NCBI RefSeq assembly: GCF_022809125.1
Contig: NZ_JALGBI010000001.1
Coordinates: 3,194,398 to 3,258,397, forward strand
DNA from: Variovorax terrae
Lineage (GTDB): Bacteria > Pseudomonadota > Gammaproteobacteria > Burkholderiales > Burkholderiaceae_C
Direction of reading: 5' to 3'
DNA: 64,000 nucleotides
In this document: positions 28,270-36,495 of the stretch, in pieces
Layout: each line of letters begins with the position of its first letter
Numbering within the stretch: the stretch's first letter is position 1
Program-made: the position numbers and the translations under genes
Notes under the pieces: model-generated
Databases searched by the model: none
What the model saw: only the letters and a program-made list of their open reading frames with translations
Told to the model about the DNA's origin: nothing

Positions 28270-29055
28270 TCAGCTCAAATCACCTAGCTTTCGTATCGCC
28301 GTTCCCAGCATTTCGTCATAGCCAAGCGCTACTTTCTGCATGGACTCAAAATGACGCATGGTTTGCATCAGCGACATCATTTCCTGCATTGAGCTCACGT
28401 TGGAGTTCTCCAGAGAACCTTGACGCACCTGCCCTCCCACGTCATTCACTTGCACAGCACTACTCCCGCTCCCCCAAAGGCCATCACCAAGCCGCACAAG
28501 AGAACTGGGAGATTCAAAGTTAACCACTTTGATTTGCGCCACAGGAATTGCTTCAACGGATCCAGATGCGGTCTTGGATTCGAAAACTTGCCCTGAGCCG
28601 TCGATGAAAGGATCTGGTCGATTCAAGAAAATCTCGCCTCCCTTGCCCATCACGAGATCTCCTCTTGCGGTAACAAGCCGGCCACGACCATCCAGACGAA
28701 ACGCACCTTGACGGGTGTATGCGAGACCATCTGCCGTTGAAATCTCGAAATAACCCGGCCCCGTCAATGCCAAGTCCAGACTCTGCCCTGTCGATTTGAG
28801 GGTGCCGGCGCGGGTATCCACCAGCACCGTTGCTAGTGCGCCTACGTTCTGCGATGTGCTTCGCGAACCACTCATTCGCTCGTTGTCCATCGATTGGACG
28901 AAAGTTCCACCCAGCGGCGATGCCTGAGGAAGTGTGACCACCACATCTCGCTTGTAGCCTGGCGTGAGCGCATTGGCGAGATTGACACCGACTCGCTCCA
29001 AGCGAGCCATGTCTTGATGCATGCTGTTAAGACTTATGGCAAGAATTTCGTTCAT
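28270..29055 (-). CDS. flgF: Flagellar proximal rod protein FlgF
   Basis: A 261-residue rod protein. The N-terminal signature is divergent (LNSMHQDMARLERVGVNLAN, then ALTPGYKRDVVV); the central part has LDLALTGPGYFEISTADGLAYTRQGAF, and the C-terminal part has SNVSSMQEMMSLMQTMRHFESMQ. It is separated from flgG by 22 bp and from flhA by 17 bp. The name FlgF comes from its place before flgG and length; it could also be called a second FlgG-type rod protein. Confidence 0.88.
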   Translation of the reverse strand: MNEILAISLNSMHQDMARLERVGVNLANALTPGYKRDVVVTLPQASPLGGTFVQSMDNERMSGSRSTSQNVGALATVLVDTRAGTLKSTGQSLDLALTGPGYFEISTADGLAYTRQGAFRLDGRGRLVTARGDLVMGKGGEIFLNRPDPFIDGSGQVFESKTASGSVEAIPVAQIKVVNFESPSSLVRLGDGLWGSGSSAVQVNDVGGQVRQGSLENSNVSSMQEMMSLMQTMRHFESMQKVALGYDEMLGTAIRKLGDLS

Positions 29056-29072
29056 GGCGTGAAATTGCTGAC

Positions 29073-31139
29073 TCAGAGTTGAACGACACCGAACGACTTG
29101 AGTTCGACACTATGAGGTATTTCAGCCATGGACAGCACCCGCAGGTGGGGCATCACACGCTCGGACAAAGAACGCACATGCCGACGTAATTCAGGCGCAC
29201 ATAGCAGGACGGGCAGCAGATTGTTTTTCATCATGCGCTCCGCTTGTTGAACAAGCCTAGTGACAAACTGTTCCGCCATCTTGGGCTCCAGCACAAAGGG
29301 TTGCGCTGATGACTGTTCCCGCGCCGCATGAATACTTTGCAGAAAACGGCTCTCCATGGCCGGGTCCAATGTGATGACGTGCAATGCTGTGGCATCCCCT
29401 AGCAAGCTCTGACAAATAGCATGGCCAAGCCGTTGACGAACGGCCTCAGTCAGTTGAGCTGCATCCTTGGTCACTCGACCTGCATCGGACAATACTTCGA
29501 GAATTGCCTCAATATGCCGGATCGAAACTTTTTCGCGAAGAAGGTTCTGCAGTACCTTCTGTAGTTCGCTTGTAGACAGTATTGTCGGAATGAGTTCCTC
29601 GACAAGTCCAGCTTGGTTCTGGCGAACTCGTGCAAGTAGCCGATCTACTTCTGAGCGCGTCAGCAAACTCGCCGATTCACGTCGTAAAACCTCAGTCAGA
29701 TGCGTCATGAAGACAGCCGATCCATCCACAAGCGTGTACTTTGCCTGGGTCGCCGCATCGCGCAATGACTCCTCAATCCACACGGCGGGCAGCCCGTAAG
29801 TAGGATCACGAGTGACCTCACCAGGAATGGATCGGGTATCTCCCGCCGGATGAATGGCTAGCAGTTGTGTTGTGCGTGCCTGACCCTTGGCCACCTGCAC
29901 GCCATCAATCCAGATTTCGTAGCGATCTGCCTCCAGGCGGGAGGCATCTTTGAATCTCACGCGTGGCAGTACCAAGCCCAGCTCCTGCGCGTGCTGTTTT
30001 CGAAAAGCCGCCACACGCTCCATAAATGGACTTCCAGCCTGATGAACTGCGGCCACCCAGTGACTCCCTACAAAAACTTCCAGAGGCTCAACGGGCAGCA
30101 ACGCGTAAGGATCATCAACAGCAGATTCCGCCTCCTTAGCTGCTACCTTACCTTGATCTTTGCTTGGAGTTGCGCCGTTGCTAGAAACAGTTCGATAGAG
30201 GATCGCAGATATCAGCAACAGACCGCCTAACAACACCATGGTCGGTGCCACGGGAATGCCAGGCAGCAACAGCAATCCACCAAGTGTTCCTGCAACAAGA
30301 AGCAAAGTCTTGGGAAATGAGGTGATCTGGCGTAGTACCTCGTGGCTGAGATTGGCGTCCGATGCGGATCGGGTGACAATGATGCCTGTGCCCACCGCGA
30401 TGACGAGAGCGGGCACCTGTGTGACAATGCCATCTCCGATGGTGAGCAGAGTGTAGGTCTGAAGCGCCTGCGCCCAGGGCAATCCATGCTGCATCACACC
30501 GATCACCAGCCCCCCGATGATGTTGATCAGCAAGATGATGATGCCAGCCACGGCATCTCCCTTCACGAACTTGCTGGCTCCATCCATGGACCCATAGAAC
30601 GCCGCTTCCTTTTCGAGATTCTTTCGTCGGCGCTGCGCTTCAGCCTGGTCGATGAATCCCATGTTCAGATCCGCGTCGATGCTCATCTGCTGCCCGGGCA
30701 TGCTGTCGAGAGTAAAGCGTGCAGCCACCTCTGAAACGCGCTGAGCCCCGTTGGTAACCACCACATACTGCACAACGATCAGAATCAGAAAAACAATCAA
30801 ACCGATCACATAGTTTCCACCCACTACAAATGAGCCAATGGCTGCAATCACACGACCTGCGTCGCCGTCCGACAGAATCAGCCGAGTCGCAGCGACATTG
30901 AGTGACAGTCGGAATAGAGTCGCGATCAATAGCAATGAAGGAAACGTGGAAAACTCTACAGGTCTGGCCATGTAGAACGTGAGCAATAAAATCAGAAAGG
31001 CGAAGCTGAAGTTCGTCAGAATGAGAAAGTCCAGCAAGCCGCTTGGTATAGGCGCAAACAGAACAACCAGGACCCCGAGCACGACCAAGACCATCGCCAC
31101 ATCGCTGTGTCGTCCAAGAAGGCGCTGCATGGCGTTCAT
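29073..31139 (-). CDS. flhA: Flagellar export gate protein FlhA
   Basis: A 688-residue protein with eight predicted membrane helices in the first 330 residues and a cytoplasmic C-terminal domain that docks chaperones and substrates. The FHIPEP-family signature is intact at about residues 141-200: RFTLDSMPGQQMSIDADL, with the following RRRKNLEKEAAFYGSMDGAS and KFVKGDAVAGIIILLINI. Length is normal (about 690). Its start overlaps the flhB stop by 4 bp. FlhA forms the nonameric ring of the export apparatus. Confidence 0.96.
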   Translation of the reverse strand: MNAMQRLLGRHSDVAMVLVVLGVLVVLFAPIPSGLLDFLILTNFSFAFLILLLTFYMARPVEFSTFPSLLLIATLFRLSLNVAATRLILSDGDAGRVIAAIGSFVVGGNYVIGLIVFLILIVVQYVVVTNGAQRVSEVAARFTLDSMPGQQMSIDADLNMGFIDQAEAQRRRKNLEKEAAFYGSMDGASKFVKGDAVAGIIILLINIIGGLVIGVMQHGLPWAQALQTYTLLTIGDGIVTQVPALVIAVGTGIIVTRSASDANLSHEVLRQITSFPKTLLLVAGTLGGLLLLPGIPVAPTMVLLGGLLLISAILYRTVSSNGATPSKDQGKVAAKEAESAVDDPYALLPVEPLEVFVGSHWVAAVHQAGSPFMERVAAFRKQHAQELGLVLPRVRFKDASRLEADRYEIWIDGVQVAKGQARTTQLLAIHPAGDTRSIPGEVTRDPTYGLPAVWIEESLRDAATQAKYTLVDGSAVFMTHLTEVLRRESASLLTRSEVDRLLARVRQNQAGLVEELIPTILSTSELQKVLQNLLREKVSIRHIEAILEVLSDAGRVTKDAAQLTEAVRQRLGHAICQSLLGDATALHVITLDPAMESRFLQSIHAAREQSSAQPFVLEPKMAEQFVTRLVQQAERMMKNNLLPVLLCAPELRRHVRSLSERVMPHLRVLSMAEIPHSVELKSFGVVQL

Positions 31140-32224
31140 GTTCGCGCTCCCGCTGCGGCACGGGTATGGTATTGCTCACGCATGGCCAGCACCCAAACAA
31201 TGATGCGCGCTACTTGAGCGTACAACTCTGGTGGGACATGATTTTCTACCGGAAGATCGTGATAGATACGGCGTGCCAGCGAGGGGCTTTGCACCACAGG
31301 AATTCGATGCCGTGCGGCGATTTCCCGCATGGCAGCGGCCAAGTGCCCAGCTCCTTTGGCCAACAGCTGAGGTGACTCCATCTCACCGTGCACGTAACGC
31401 AAAGCCACGGCGACATGAGTCGGATTGGTAATGACGACGTCCGCATTGCGCGTCTTCTGCAACGCCAGACTGCGCGCCAACAGCTCGCGGCGCAGCTCGC
31501 GCATCCGAGCCCGAATGCGGGGATCCCCATCGCGGTGTTTGGTCTCGTCCTTCAACTCGCGACGACTCATGCGCATCTTCTTGGCGAACTCATACCGGGT
31601 ATAGATCAGATCCACCAGCGCAATCAATCCCAGCACGAAGGCCATCTTCAGACCAAGATTTCCCATGTCTGCCAGCAGCGCGCGCAGAAAACCGATGGGC
31701 GACAGAGACGCGAGACCATAAAACTGCCCAAGCATGGACTTGAGCGCTAAGTACGCAACGAGGAACAACAGCAGCAATTTGACGCAGGCCCGCGCTCCAT
31801 CGAACAACGTTCTCATGGAGAAGACGCGCTTGAAACCCGTACTGGGATTGATCCTGTCAAAGTCTGCCTTGAGAGGCTCAAGCGAAAGAATTGGGCCTGT
31901 CTGTACTAAATTACCGACAATCGCAGCCAACATCAAAGCAAGGAAAAACGGGACCAGCAAGTACATCGCTGAACGCAGCAGCCGTTGTGTCAGGGGCCAC
32001 ATGGCAGCCCCATCCACCATATGCATCTGCATTAATGCCGCCTGATCCGTTCGGAATTGCACGCTAACAGCATCAACACCTTGCCAAATGAGGTAAATCA
32101 CCGCCACGACGAAGACTAAAGCCGATACGGCATCCGTGCTTTTCGCTGCTTGACCACGCTCACGCGCCTTAAGCAGCTTGTACGGCGTGGCATTCTCATT
32201 ACGATCCAGATCTTGGTCGGCCAC
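31136..32224 (-). CDS. flhB: Flagellar export switch protein FlhB
   Basis: A 362-residue protein with four membrane helices (about residues 30-200) and a cytoplasmic domain carrying the self-cleavage site NPTH (in VVITNPTHVAVALRY, near residue 265). Cleavage at this site lets the apparatus change from rod/hook to late substrates, so a working switch is likely. The N-terminus (DLDRNENATPYKLLKARERGQ) is typical. Its start directly adjoins the fliR stop. Confidence 0.96.
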   Translation of the reverse strand: MADQDLDRNENATPYKLLKARERGQAAKSTDAVSALVFVVAVIYLIWQGVDAVSVQFRTDQAALMQMHMVDGAAMWPLTQRLLRSAMYLLVPFFLALMLAAIVGNLVQTGPILSLEPLKADFDRINPSTGFKRVFSMRTLFDGARACVKLLLLFLVAYLALKSMLGQFYGLASLSPIGFLRALLADMGNLGLKMAFVLGLIALVDLIYTRYEFAKKMRMSRRELKDETKHRDGDPRIRARMRELRRELLARSLALQKTRNADVVITNPTHVAVALRYVHGEMESPQLLAKGAGHLAAAMREIAARHRIPVVQSPSLARRIYHDLPVENHVPPELYAQVARIIVWVLAMREQYHTRAAAGART

Positions 32225-33106
32225 TTAGCCCTCCTGCCTATCAAGGACGAGAGTGCCACAACAGAACAACACTCCTCCCTTGTGAGCAGCCTGCGACGTA
32301 AATATCGTCTGCCAACTACGTGCGATGCCCGCGTATACGCGGTCCATTACGGCCCCGAGGCCCGTGGACCATAGCGACAGCGCGACCAACCCCACCAGGA
32401 TTTTGACGGGAATGCCCATGGTAAACATATTCATCTGGGGTAGATTGCGAGCAACCACACCCAAGGCCAACTCCGTCAAAAGAATAAAGAAGACCACGGG
32501 AGCGACCAGAGCGAAACCCAAGGCAAACAAAGCCCCCACCTGAGGCACTGTGACGGCCACGGCAGCCTCAAGCCCCCACGAGCGCCCTGGCACAAAACGC
32601 TCCGCGCTGTAGGCCAGCCCCCTGAGCAAGGCATGATGCCCATTGAGAAGAAAGAAAACCAGCACGCCCAATTGCTGAAATCCCGATGTCAGAACTGACG
32701 CTTGCCTGCGCGACACGGGATCAAACACCTGTGCGACGCCAAATCCGATCTGAATATCCAGAAGCTGCCCTGCCATGGCAAAGGCTCCAAACGCTAGCAG
32801 GATCCCCAGTCCCAAAGTAGCTCCCAGAGCCAGTTCGCGCAGTGCTGCTACGGTCAGGCTGCCAAGCTCTGGCCGAACTTGTGCAGTAGGATCTGCAGGC
32901 CCCATACCCGCAGCGAGAGTGACCGACAAAGTCAGGATCAATACGACACGTGCCGTGGCAGGCATAGAGATCGCGTACAGAACTGGGGTAAGAGCGAGCG
33001 TTGTCGCCACGCGAATCGAAAGCAAGAGCAGATTGGTATTCGACGCAATAACGTTTTGCCACGCGGCTTGAGTAGCCACATCGAATGTCGAAGTCAACGC
33101 ATTCAT
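32225..33106 (-). CDS. fliR: Flagellar export gate protein FliR
   Basis: A 293-residue membrane protein with six predicted helices. Family marks include LDIQIGFGVAQVFDPVSRRQ and VPQVGALFALGFALVAPVVFFILLTELALGVVARNLPQMNMF (residues about 160-225). FliR completes the FliP5Q4R1 gate. The C-terminal tail (GGVLFCCGTLVLDRQEG) is longer than usual by about 30 residues. It follows fliQ by 14 bp. Confidence 0.94.
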   Translation of the reverse strand: MNALTSTFDVATQAAWQNVIASNTNLLLLSIRVATTLALTPVLYAISMPATARVVLILTLSVTLAAGMGPADPTAQVRPELGSLTVAALRELALGATLGLGILLAFGAFAMAGQLLDIQIGFGVAQVFDPVSRRQASVLTSGFQQLGVLVFFLLNGHHALLRGLAYSAERFVPGRSWGLEAAVAVTVPQVGALFALGFALVAPVVFFILLTELALGVVARNLPQMNMFTMGIPVKILVGLVALSLWSTGLGAVMDRVYAGIARSWQTIFTSQAAHKGGVLFCCGTLVLDRQEG

Positions 33107-33120
33107 CGTCTACTCGCCAC

Positions 33121-33387
33121 TCAGAACATCCCAGGTATGCCTGACCACAGCTGAGTGGCGAACTGACTGAGTTTCTTGAGCATCCAAGGCGCAAACGTCA
33201 CGAGAACAATCGCCGCCGTCACGAGCTTGGGCACAAAAGTCAGCGACATCTCCTGCACCTGAGTGACAACTTGAAGAATGCTGACAGCCAAACCGACCAA
33301 CATCGTCAAAGCCAATACCGGCAAAGAGACGAGAAATCCAGTCCAGAACAAATCAGACATCATTCGGAGCGCGAGATCGGGAGACAT
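33121..33387 (-). CDS. fliQ: Flagellar export gate protein FliQ
   Basis: An 88-residue protein with two membrane helices and the FliQ pattern (LALRMMSDLFWTGFLVSLPV, then LVGLAVSILQVVTQVQEMSL and TFVPKLVTAAIVLVTFAPWM). It is the first gene of the operon. The ATG at 33387 gives the family length exactly; the frame is open further upstream but without FliQ features. No strong ribosome site is seen. Confidence 0.94.
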   Translation of the reverse strand: MSPDLALRMMSDLFWTGFLVSLPVLALTMLVGLAVSILQVVTQVQEMSLTFVPKLVTAAIVLVTFAPWMLKKLSQFATQLWSGIPGMF

Positions 33388-33715
33388 GCGGATACGGCAC
33401 CAAATGCCCGCATTCACAGCGGACGAATGGCACACAAAATAGTGGAATAAATTAAGGAAAGCGCAATGCGCGCCAAAGAGATGCCGCGGTTGAGGACAGC
33501 TGCATGCCAGCACAAAGCTCGCAGGTGTCCAGAACCGTCAGATTCGGGCCGCTCCACGCCCGACAAAACCCAACGAGTAGATGCTCCCTCATCATTTTCC
33601 CCAAGCAATAGTGCTTGATCAGTCTATTTGTAAATGCCCACTTATTTCTTATCACATGGACTTCGCGCCGAGTTTAGCGGTGCGATATTCATCGTCAATG
33701 TAATTAGTTCACTTA
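33388..33715 (-). promoter_or_regulatory. Promoter and leader of the flagellar-type operon
   Basis: On the minus strand, TTGACG (33698-33693) and TAAACT (33676-33671) are spaced by 16 bases, a reasonable sigma-70 promoter that would start transcripts near 33664 and leave a leader of about 275 bases before fliQ. No sigma-54 (TGGCAC/TTGCA) or clear sigma-28 promoter was seen. A 67-codon minus frame at 33655-33452 lies in the leader, but nothing supports it as a gene. Confidence 0.4.
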
Positions 33716-33720
33716 GTTTT

Positions 33721-33736
33721 TGTAATAAATATCACA
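33721..33736. promoter_or_regulatory. CRP-type binding site candidate
   Basis: TGTAATAAATATCACA matches the CRP-family consensus TGTGA-N6-TCACA at nine of ten positions, and lies within a longer inverted repeat with arms TTTTTGT and ACAAAAA (33716-33741). Its centre is about 64 bases upstream of the predicted operon start, close to the class I activator distance. The region is markedly AT-rich compared with its surroundings. Confidence 0.45.
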
Positions 33737-33915
33737 AAAATGTTGCTATGGGTTTTGGCAAAACTTTCACTCTGAGAGGCTGGAGCTATAAAGAAGAAGA
33801 CTCAAATGGAGCGGTTTTTTTGTGGGTTTTATGTTGGATAAAATCGTCATAAGTTATTGATTTTTTATAGAAAATGATGAAAGCGGCGATCGAATTGCCG
33901 TATGTGTAGGCCTGT

Positions 33916-34510
33916 CTGGAGCCGATCTGGGGGTCCAAGAACGAGACGGCGTCTCGTCTGCGAAGCCGGATCGAAAATGTGCTGGATTGGGCAACGCAAC
34001 GATGCGGGGCTTTCGCTCTGGGGAGAATCCGGCGCGCTAGAAGGAACATCTGGACAAGGTGTTGCCAGCGCCGTCTCGGGTTCAGACGGTGGAGCATCAC
34101 CGAGCGTTGCCGCTCGATGAGATACCGGGGTTCATGGGGAGGCTGCGGCGCAGCGGATGAAGGCGAGCAAGGAGCACCGGGTGCCATTGTCCAAAGCCGC
34201 CTTGAAGTTGCTCAAGGCCTTGCCCCGGGTGGCAGAAACGGATCTGGTGTTTCCCGGACTGAAAAATCAGCCGCTGTCGGATATGAGTCTGACGGCGGTG
34301 ACGCGGCGGCTGGAGGCGCAAGCCGTGCCGCATGGGTTTCGCAATGTGTTCCGGGACTGCGCAGGGGATCGGACGAATTTCCCGCGGGACCTGGCCGAGG
34401 CGGCCTTGGCACACACGCTGTCGAATGCTGTGGAGACGGCCTACCGGCGCAGTGATGCGCTGGAGAAGCGGCGGGGGGATGATGGAGGCTTGGGTAGAAT
34501 TTTGTGGTGA
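33916..34510 (+). pseudogene. Decayed tyrosine integrase (P4/phage type)
   Basis: Remains of an integrase of the P4/CP4 type appear in order but in different frames. First comes EPIWGSKNETASRLRSRIENVLDWA (from 33919 on). After a frameshift near 34010 the match continues with ENPAR, a stop codon at 34038-34040, then KEHLDKVLPAPSRVQTVEHHRALPLDEIPGFM. A stretch corresponding to the first catalytic Arg region is missing. The C-terminal part runs from 34157 (MKASKEHRVPLSKAALKLL) through HGFR, LAHTLSNAVETAYRRSD, which contains the second Arg and the catalytic Tyr. The enzyme must be inactive. It marks the left side of the mobile-element region next to the flagellar operon. Confidence 0.85.
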
Positions 34511-34921
34511 AACGCGTACGACGCGTCCTCGGACGGTTCGTCCAAGCTGAGTGCTTCGATTCGACGCGAAGATTTAGCGCCCCCTTCCAGTCGAGCCCGA
34601 CTTCGACTCAAAGCGCGAAGCGGACTTCTTGCTCCGTTGCATGTCATCATGCCTGTCCCGCTGCAGCAGCGGGAATAACGCCAGCCTTCGGCATCACAAG
34701 GCCGAAGGGACATTTCAACATCGCTCAGGCCTCGTTCCCGAGATTCGGGACAGCGCTTGTCTCTCCAAGAAGAACGCATTGAACCAGTACCAGCAGATCG
34801 CAGACGACTAATACACGGCATTTGAAAGCACCAAATTCTCGCCACGCCCCTGGGTGTGGCTTCTGGCCTTGGGAGGGGAACGGCACTTTGGATTCCCATC
34901 GCCTGGGAGTTGCAAACGCAC
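34511..34921. other. Intergenic stretch with inverted repeats
   Basis: No supported gene. Two inverted repeats are seen: CCCGCTG and CAGCGGG around 34657-34675, and CCTTCGGC paired with GGCCGAAGG around 34684-34710. Short plus-strand frames, one ending NALNQYQQIADD at 34811, look like residue of a decayed gene but I cannot name it. Confidence 0.4.
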
Positions 34922-35170
34922 ATGAGTCGCGGGGCCATCTACTTTTTCACCGCAGTGATGCTTGTCCCTTTCGTCATATACGCTCAGCACCACAAACGAC
35001 AGGCTCTGGAAGCCGCCCATGGAAAGGACATCGGGGCAGCACGAATCAGGCTACTCGAAATACTCTGCAACCGAAAGCAATCAGAGTTCCTAGTTATTGC
35101 TCAAGAACTCTCGCTCCTGGGAACGCTCGATCAAGCCACTTTGCCTGCGAAGCTCGGGATTCGCCGGTGA
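34922..35170 (+). CDS. Possible small membrane protein
   Basis: An 82-residue frame starting at an ATG, with one membrane helix at about residues 5-21 (AIYFFTAVMLVPFVIYA) followed by a charged, helical cytoplasmic part (HKRQALEAAHGKDIGAARIRLLEI). The only ribosome-site candidate, GGGAG, is too far upstream to be convincing. No family recognised. The amphipathic C-terminal part looks protein-like rather than random, hence its inclusion. Confidence 0.35.
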   Translation: MSRGAIYFFTAVMLVPFVIYAQHHKRQALEAAHGKDIGAARIRLLEILCNRKQSEFLVIAQELSLLGTLDQATLPAKLGIRR

Positions 35171-35920
35171 GCCCACGGTCGCCATCTCAGTCATCAAGCC
35201 ATACCGTTGTTTGTTTCGATGGTCGCCTTCGTGATTGCGGCATTTCCTGGGGTTTTCAACCTACAGCCGGATCGGTTCTTTGAACTCTTGGAGGCCTCTA
35301 GTTTCTGGGGCGCGCTCCTCTTCGCCGTCGTCGTGATCTCTGACTCGGTGCGCACTCCTTATTAGTGTCTGTCGCCGCGCCACAGGTAATCAGCACTGAC
35401 GAGCATGAGCCGTAGACACCTAGCAGCAACAGCCGGAGAATCAAAACCATCCTCTGCCTAACGACTCACCCGCCCGCTCACCGCTTCTGCTTCTCTGGTC
35501 CGTCACTCTACCGGCACCGGGCCCAACGCGCCATCAGGCATGAGTGTTGTTTTATCTATTTGTCCGTGAACACTATCCTCACGAGGGTGTTGACAGCGAG
35601 TTGGCGAGCAGCTATTATCCCGCCCCTGCTCGAGCCTTTCTCCTCGAACACAAAAGTCGGCTTGCCGATTTTTGCGATCCAAAATCTGTAAAAGCAGCCG
35701 CTGCAAACACGAAACAAGCAGTTGGCTCGCATCAAATTAAGCTGATCGACACGCCTAGATATCAAGGGCGCCGGCATCAGTAACCTTCCGGGTGAGCACC
35801 CGAACGCCTACAGCCGGCGTCAATAGGCCATAGGTACTTTTATAACGTCCTCAGGGGGCGAGCTTCATCGTGAGCGCTTGCGATGAATTCGCGCCCTGAG
35901 CATACTTTTACGAGGTTTTT
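35171..35920. other. Intergenic stretch without supported gene
   Basis: Several short frames exist, such as 35544-35783 on plus (79 codons), but none has a good ribosome site or recognisable pattern. The last 100 bases probably contain the promoter of the AlpA-like gene. The stretch may be further decayed mobile-element DNA. Confidence 0.35.
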
Positions 35921-36163
35921 GTGTCATCAAAATTTGAAACTCGCTTTTGCGAGGGCGCGCTGTCCCTTACAGAAGTCAAGGCCCTGACTCAACTCAGGCA
36001 CTCGATCATCTTCGAAAAACTGCGTCCCGGCAGCCGCTGGTATGACTCCTTCTTGCCGAAACCGCTGGCGGTCTCGCAGCGGCGGCGTATCTGGCTCGTT
36101 CGCGAACTCGCAGCGTGGCCGGACGAACGCGCAGCAACCCGCACGGAAGGGGGCTCCCGATGA
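35921..36163 (+). CDS. AlpA-like DNA-binding regulator
   Basis: An 80-residue protein starting at GTG with GAGG upstream. The pattern LSLTEVKALTQLRHSIIFEKL, followed by FLPKPLAVSQRRRIWLVRELAAWPDERAA, matches the AlpA/excisionase layout: a helix-turn-helix, a basic wing (FPxP-L-like turn) and a final helix ending in W. Such proteins regulate phage-like and integrative elements, often the integrase. It overlaps the next gene by 4 bp and so begins a three-gene operon with the DUF3987 gene. The first helix is less regular than in typical AlpA. Confidence 0.7.
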   Translation: MSSKFETRFCEGALSLTEVKALTQLRHSIIFEKLRPGSRWYDSFLPKPLAVSQRRRIWLVRELAAWPDERAATRTEGGSR

Positions 36164-36495
36164 GCATCGCCGCCCAATTGCCCAAGCATGACGCCGACAT
36201 CGTTGAGCGCATCAAGGCCCTCCATCCCTCCTCGCGAGACGACCTCTCGGAACGCTTCGCGATCTGGTTCGACGCGATCTTCGGAGCTTTGCAGCGTAAG
36301 GTCACCCGCAAGGCGATCCGCGAGACGCTCGCGGAGGGCGGCGTCAAGCTGACCTCCACCAAGCTCAACAATCTGCTGGACGACGAGGCCGCACGGCGCG
36401 GCATCGACCTCAGTGCGGTCCAGTCGCCCGCTCGCCGCGCAGCCGAGACCGAGACCCGTCCGCTCACGTCGCACCTTCAGGAGGCGTCGCGATGA
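36160..36495 (+). CDS. Small mobile-element protein, unknown
   Basis: A 111-residue, probably helical protein starting at the ATG in an ATGA overlap with the AlpA-like gene and ending in another ATGA overlap with the next gene. Residues 20-85 (ADIVERIKALHPSSRDDLSERFAIWFDAIF and VTRKAIRETLAEGGVKLT) suggest a compact helical domain, perhaps DNA-binding. I do not recognise a named family. Tight coupling implies a shared role in element replication or control. Confidence 0.7.
   Translation: MSIAAQLPKHDADIVERIKALHPSSRDDLSERFAIWFDAIFGALQRKVTRKAIRETLAEGGVKLTSTKLNNLLDDEAARRGIDLSAVQSPARRAAETETRPLTSHLQEASR

Noticed and set aside
27153..28523. Plus-strand open frame of 456 codons across flgA, flgG and flgF
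   Set aside because: It runs antisense to three well-supported rod and assembly genes and shows no protein-family features.
10746..33387. Interpretation as a virulence injectisome (non-flagellar type III secretion)
   Set aside because: Clear FlgB, C, D, E, F, G, H, I, FliE, FliF and FliK are present, with no secretin, needle or translocon genes, so the machine is of flagellar type.
34441..34938. Minus-strand frame of 165 codons
   Set aside because: It overlaps the integrase remnant and hairpin-rich intergenic DNA, has no ribosome site and no recognisable pattern.
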